From Candidatus Methanophagales archaeon (lineage in GTDB: Archaea > Halobacteriota > Syntropharchaeia > Alkanophagales > Methanospirareceae), in the NCBI GenBank assembly GCA_023131215.1, contig JAGLZV010000052.1, positions 1 through 15,533 of the forward strand: a DNA stretch of 15,533 nucleotides, read 5' to 3'. Both the position numbers and the translations under genes were made by a program. A model generated the notes under the pieces. That model was given only the letters and a program-made list of their open reading frames with translations. It was not told the DNA's origin and ran no database searches. Positions 12,064-15,533 of this stretch are shown here, piece by piece (the first letter of the stretch is position 1; each line of letters opens with the position of its first letter).

Positions 12064-13274
12064 ACATACTATTCATGCCAAAGCTGCTTCCCTGCGAAGA
12101 CATCATAGGAGGACCAATTCTCATCTGTCATAGAATTAGGAACCTTTCTTCGATGGGGCACAAGATAACGCTCATTGCCCCTGTCTACACAGAAGCGGAT
12201 CGGAAGGATAAAAGCCTTGAGCCTTTCTGTGAAAAGATTATCAGGGTTGATTCCATCAGGGAACGATCGCAGGATGAAGTAGAGACGCTTTATAAAAGAT
12301 TGAATAGACCGAGGGTATTCTTAACCGGTGATGGGGGTTATACAGAAGGAATTGAAGATGCATTGAAATTAACCTTGAAAGAGAAGCATTTTGATGCCAT
12401 TATTGCTGAATATTCGATGATGGGGCAGTACATAGAGGCGAATTACAACCTTATTCCAGCAGATACCACGGCTATAATTTCGGTACACGAATGTTATACG
12501 AAGGCGTTTGAACTAAGAGCCGCGAAAGGCGAAGATATTAGTGAAGATACAATAAAGGAGCTGTTTAACTACGAGTTTAAGATGTATGACACCGCTGATA
12601 AAATTTTAACTTTGACCAGGGAGGATGCCGATATCCTGATAAATCACGCCCCAAACTTGAAAAAGAAAATCAGAGTAGTGCCTCACGGAGTTGACACGGC
12701 ATTTTACACGCCGCCAAAGAAGAAGTCTTGGGAAAGAAGCACTAAAAATATCCTCTATTTGGGCAATTTTCAGCATTATCCCAATGTGGATGCCGTGAAG
12801 AATTTTATCAACCACTGCTGGGCTAAAATCCTGCAGGAAGTCCCGGATGCAAAGTTTTATGCAATTGGGTTCAATCCGCCCAAAGAACTCCTGGATTTGA
12901 GATGTGACAATATAATTGTCCGGGAAGGAGGGGATAATGGGAATGTGCGGCGGTTTTACTGGAATAGCGACGTGTTTGTGGCACCGATTGAGTTGGGCAC
13001 GGGTTTTAGGGGTAAGCTCTTAGAAGCTAAGGCTTGCGCGCTGCCCGCCGTTGCTACTCGACTGGCTACCTTTGGAATGAATCCAGTAAATGGGAAAGAC
13101 ATGTTCGTGGCTGATGATTATAACGTTTTTTCCGAGTATGTCGTCAGGCTTTTAAAAGATGCCGAGCTAAGGAAGAAGATTGGTATGAATGCCTTAGCAC
13201 GTGCAAAGAAATTTGACCACAAGCATGCCGCAGAGAAATTAGAGCGGGTGCTTAAAGAAGGCAAAGGGCGGTAA
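12060..13274 (+). CDS. GT-B fold glycosyltransferase (GT4-type)
   Basis: The frame is open back to 11958, but the start is the ATG at 12060. It overlaps the previous stop as ATGA, has GAGGT at 12046-12050, and opens the fold properly with MNILFMPKLLP. This gives 404 residues. The N-terminal half has the acceptor-side Rossmann pattern. The C-terminal half has VPHGVD (207-212), the strand LYLGNFQHYPN (232-242), and ELGTGFRGKLLEAKACALPAVAT-type donor-site sequence with E312, the usual GT4 Glu contacting the nucleotide-sugar. Both halves look intact, and no membrane helix is seen. It acts on a cytoplasmic or membrane-surface acceptor with a UDP- or GDP-sugar by family. Co-translation with the GT-A gene suggests sequential steps on one glycan. 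Confidence 0.9.
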   Translation: MNILFMPKLLPCEDIIGGPILICHRIRNLSSMGHKITLIAPVYTEADRKDKSLEPFCEKIIRVDSIRERSQDEVETLYKRLNRPRVFLTGDGGYTEGIEDALKLTLKEKHFDAIIAEYSMMGQYIEANYNLIPADTTAIISVHECYTKAFELRAAKGEDISEDTIKELFNYEFKMYDTADKILTLTREDADILINHAPNLKKKIRVVPHGVDTAFYTPPKKKSWERSTKNILYLGNFQHYPNVDAVKNFINHCWAKILQEVPDAKFYAIGFNPPKELLDLRCDNIIVREGGDNGNVRRFYWNSDVFVAPIELGTGFRGKLLEAKACALPAVATRLATFGMNPVNGKDMFVADDYNVFSEYVVRLLKDAELRKKIGMNALARAKKFDHKHAAEKLERVLKEGKGR

Positions 13275-13317
13275 TGGAGGACGCAACTGAAAAAAATAAA
13301 ATTCAAAACAATAGAAA

Positions 13318-13330
13318 ACTATATATAATG
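13318..13330 (+). promoter_or_regulatory. TATA box for 13378
   Basis: ACTATATATAATG, preceded by AGAAA (a BRE-like purine run), lies about 50-60 bases before the ATG at 13378. The 103-base gap after the GT4 gene therefore probably carries a second promoter for the phosphorylase half of the cluster. Confidence 0.55.
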
Positions 13331-13377
13331 CCTTTTAATTCATTGCTAATTATATGAGGAGATGAGGTGGTGTATGA

Positions 13378-14415
13378 ATGAAGATTGCAATGATGACATC
13401 ATGGAATGACGAAACTGGTGCTGCTGTGCATGCAAAGGCGCTGGTGAATGCATGGCTGGATATGGGGCATAAAGTAACCGTATTCAGTTTTCTTAGGGAG
13501 GAGGTCGGGGAAGATAAATTTACGGGTAAAGACGGGCGTTATGTGATAAGATGCTTCGGGAAAAACTTCCTGGACCCAAGACCCATTCTCACATCAGAGT
13601 TTGACATCTTTGTTGTGGAGGATTTAAGGACTCTTCCCGTAGAACAACTCGCCAGGATATTTTCCATGATAAAAAATCGAGCACGAACGGTTCATATCGT
13701 TCACGAGGACAAGTTACCGGAGGAAGCATGGTTTTATCAGCTTCCCTGGGATAAAGTGGTTTACTTCGATGAGCGGCAAGAGTTCCTGCGCGATGTTTAT
13801 CCTGACGCAGAATACATCCCTTTTCCTTGTTTCCCTATAAGGCGTGGGGACAAATATGAAAGTAGAAAAAGACTTGGTTTGCCTATGGATAAGAAAATAA
13901 TCTACACCTTCTGCCAGAGGGGATATCGCCCATACCTGAGATACTTGTGTGAAGAGTTAAAGTTTAAAGTGGTTTTATTATTTGTGATTTATCCAGACTA
14001 CGAGATGCTTGAGAAGGAGTCGGCACCGCCATGGATGATTATTCGTGAAGAGGGGGCTTTATCTGATGAGCGGTTTGACGAGTATCTATTTGCTTCGGAT
14101 GCGGTTATCTTCCATAAATACCATGTCAGATACCCCAAGCTTGTCTCCGCTACAATCTTCCAGGCGATAGGTGCTGATTGCCCAATCTTTATTCCACAGC
14201 AATCCGAGTACTTCCAGCCATTGAAGGATGAAGTGACCTATTATACTGATACGGAGGACCTGTGCCGGAAATTGGTTGCCTTTTGTGAAGATGAGAGGAT
14301 AGCGAAGAATGTTATAGAAGCGGAAGAGGTGTACACACATATGCGGTCTGCGAAGAAGATAGCAGAGATATACATAGACGTTTTTACCGGGGTATTGAAG
14401 GAGAGGGGGTTGTAA
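13378..14415 (+). CDS. Glycosyltransferase-like protein, GT-B fold
   Basis: This encodes 345 residues. The start MKIAMMTSWNDETGAAVHAKALVNAWLDMGHKVTVFSF is the GT-B opening: a strand, a glycine loop, a helix and a second strand. The middle has DIFVVEDLRTLPVE and ARTVHIVHEDKLP, and the C-terminal half DKKIIYTFCQRGYRPYLRYL, LFASDAVIFHKYH, and SATIFQAIGADCPIFIPQ in the place of the GT4 donor loop. The usual E-x7-E motif is not clear: where GT4 has LEAMA, this has IFQAIGA. It may use a different donor contact or have lost transferase activity. GAGGTGG at 13364-13370 supports the start. An ATG at 13374 is in another frame and dies quickly. The GH130 gene follows after only 4 bases, so the two are linked in expression. 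Confidence 0.75.
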   Translation: MKIAMMTSWNDETGAAVHAKALVNAWLDMGHKVTVFSFLREEVGEDKFTGKDGRYVIRCFGKNFLDPRPILTSEFDIFVVEDLRTLPVEQLARIFSMIKNRARTVHIVHEDKLPEEAWFYQLPWDKVVYFDERQEFLRDVYPDAEYIPFPCFPIRRGDKYESRKRLGLPMDKKIIYTFCQRGYRPYLRYLCEELKFKVVLLFVIYPDYEMLEKESAPPWMIIREEGALSDERFDEYLFASDAVIFHKYHVRYPKLVSATIFQAIGADCPIFIPQQSEYFQPLKDEVTYYTDTEDLCRKLVAFCEDERIAKNVIEAEEVYTHMRSAKKIAEIYIDVFTGVLKERGL

Positions 14416-14419
14416 TTGA

Positions 14420-15304
14420 ATGAAGCTGAGGCGTTACGAAGGCAACCCGATATTGAAGCCCAAGCCAGAGAATGAATGGGAATCAGAAGATGTTTTTAAT
14501 CCTGCGGTTGTTTATGATGAGGGTTTATTTCACCTCCTTTACCGGGGTATTGGGCGGGATGGTATTTCAAGAATAGGGTATGCAGTAAGTATGGATGGCT
14601 TCAACTTCTTTCGCTTTGACAAACCTGTTTTCACTCCGAAAGTGATATTAGAACCACAGGGGTGTGAGGACCCAAGGATGGTAAAACTTGAAAACCGTTA
14701 TTATATGACTTATACCGCTTATTCTGAGAGGGGAATACGGGTGGGTTTAGCAGCCACGGATAACTTTATCAGTTGGAGGAGATATGATGTATGGTGGCCT
14801 GAGATGAATAACAAAGATGCCGTTCTCTTCCCTGAGAAGATTGGAGGTAAATATGTGCTTCTTCATAGGCCAACACGAGAAGGAGAGCTTATGGGTATCT
14901 GGATTGCTTACTCAGATAACCTAACCGAGTGGTATGGAGATAGAGAAATTATGGCACCGTGTGAAGAAGGAGGTTGGGAAAGTGAGAAGATTGGTGCAGG
15001 TGCTCCGCCAATAAAGACGGAGGAAGGGTGGTTGTTGATATATCACGGTGTTGACGAGGATAATGTATATAGATTGGGAGCGGCGATGCTCAGCCTGGAC
15101 GACCCTTCAAAAATATTATACCGGCATCCAGAGCCTATTCTCGAACCAGAGGAGGATTATGAAATACGAGGAGAGGTCCCTCATGTTGTATTTGCTTGCG
15201 GTGCATGTGAGGTAAGGAATAAATACTATATATATTACGGTGGGGCAGATAGTGTAGTTTGCGTAACTACCGTGGATAAGGAAGAAATATCAGGGATTTT
15301 TTGA
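14420..15304 (+). CDS. GH130 family glycoside phosphorylase (beta-mannoside type)
   Basis: This is a 294-residue soluble protein with the five-bladed beta-propeller pattern of GH130: repeating FNPAVVYDEGLFHLLYRG, SRIGYAVSMDG, G81-C-E-D84-P-R-M, NNKDAVLFPEKIGGKYVLLHRP, GAGAPPIKTEEGWLLIYHGV and YIYYGGADSVVCVTTV. D84 in the G-x-E-D-P-R motif matches the family's proposed general acid, and the Arg/His/Lys positions that hold phosphate in GH130 phosphorylases appear to be present (R42, HRP, YHG). Family enzymes reversibly cleave beta-1,4- or beta-1,2-mannosides with phosphate to give mannose-1-phosphate; a few are hydrolases. Length is normal, and the absence of a signal peptide puts it in the cytoplasm. 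It lies 4 bases after the GT-B gene and 87 bases before a GH94-type gene, so it likely recycles or builds the glycan made by the cluster. Confidence 0.92.
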   Translation: MKLRRYEGNPILKPKPENEWESEDVFNPAVVYDEGLFHLLYRGIGRDGISRIGYAVSMDGFNFFRFDKPVFTPKVILEPQGCEDPRMVKLENRYYMTYTAYSERGIRVGLAATDNFISWRRYDVWWPEMNNKDAVLFPEKIGGKYVLLHRPTREGELMGIWIAYSDNLTEWYGDREIMAPCEEGGWESEKIGAGAPPIKTEEGWLLIYHGVDEDNVYRLGAAMLSLDDPSKILYRHPEPILEPEEDYEIRGEVPHVVFACGACEVRNKYYIYYGGADSVVCVTTVDKEEISGIF

Positions 15305-15391
15305 TTGCAAAAAAGGGGGATAGGGGATGCATTAAAGAGGTTTGGCTACCCCGAATAAAATCCTTTTACATTAAATCAGATAAAATATACG

Positions 15392-15533
15392 ATGCGTGGT
15401 AAATTCTCAGCAGATGGAAAGGAGTATATAATCACAGACCCGAGGACACCAAAGCCATGGGTTAATTACCTCACTAATGGCAGATATTGCACTTTTATGT
15501 CCCATACTGGTGGTGGTTACACGTTCTGGAAGG
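15392..15533 (+). CDS. GH94 family phosphorylase-type protein, N-terminus only (runs off the window)
   Basis: Only 47 codons are visible, but they match the start of GH94 (cellobiose/chitobiose phosphorylase, formerly GT36): FSADGKEYIITDPRTPKPWVNYL, a TNGRY turn, and MSHTGGGYTFWK, the family's characteristic opening beta-sandwich. GH94 proteins are usually about 800 residues or longer and split beta-glucosides or related disaccharides with phosphate. No good ribosome binding site precedes the ATG at 15392, and an in-frame TAA at 15356-15358 limits any earlier start. It may be read leaderless or by coupling. The clade, and so the substrate, needs the missing part. It extends the GH130 pairing into a two-phosphorylase cluster. 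Confidence 0.8.
   Translation, partial: MRGKFSADGKEYIITDPRTPKPWVNYLTNGRYCTFMSHTGGGYTFWK

Noticed and set aside
1..15533. tRNA, rRNA or insertion-sequence genes
   Set aside because: No cloverleaf with a GTTCGANTC-type arm, no rRNA-like stretch and no transposase-like ORF was seen on either strand, though a covariance-model scan was not possible.

Overview
The window looks archaeal, most likely euryarchaeal. By eye the G+C is in the low 40s. Several genes have a TATA box 30-110 bases ahead of the start, three of these boxes are preceded by an ATCGAAA (BRE-like) element, and many starts carry a strong GGAGGTGA-type ribosome binding site. The density of small two-CBS proteins, the sensor-type membrane domain at 6992 and the dispersed CACAGATT repeats resemble genomes of the ANME-1 / Syntrophoarchaeia kind. 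That lineage guess is inference only.

Region 1 (1-3940): the 3' part of an Mrp/complex-I-type ion-translocating antiporter subunit, followed 3 bases later by an unrecognised two-helix membrane protein. After these come a two-CBS protein, a repeat-bearing intergenic stretch, a second CBS protein on the minus strand that shares a divergent promoter region with a tiny membrane protein, and a five-helix membrane protein of the conserved TM-helix / MscS-related kind.

Region 2 (3940-7830): an unrecognised beta-rich protein on the minus strand, a repeat-filled gap, then two paralogous eight-helix membrane proteins (4779-6792). Each is an internal tandem duplication of the same roughly 156-residue four-helix module. 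I recognise no characterised family for this module, and it is the best candidate here for something undescribed. A stand-alone membrane sensor domain and a small hypothetical protein follow.

Region 3 (7830-10740): a minus-strand block with a GYD-like small protein, four CBS-pair proteins in a row (one fused to a new helical C-terminal domain) and a stand-alone Lrp/AsnC-type ligand-binding (RAM) domain. Counting 1702 and 2241, the window holds six CBS-pair proteins. Some lack residues normally used to bind adenosine nucleotides.

Region 4 (10740-15533): a plus-strand carbohydrate cluster with a GT-A glycosyltransferase, a GT4-type GT-B glycosyltransferase (ATGA overlap), a second GT-B-like protein behind its own promoter, a GH130 mannoside phosphorylase-type protein, and the first 47 codons of a GH94 (cellobiose/chitobiose phosphorylase-type) protein. 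Three presumptive synthetic transferases beside two phosphorylase-type enzymes suggest a cytoplasmic glycan that is built and reclaimed by phosphorolysis, but the sugar and linkage cannot be read from sequence alone.
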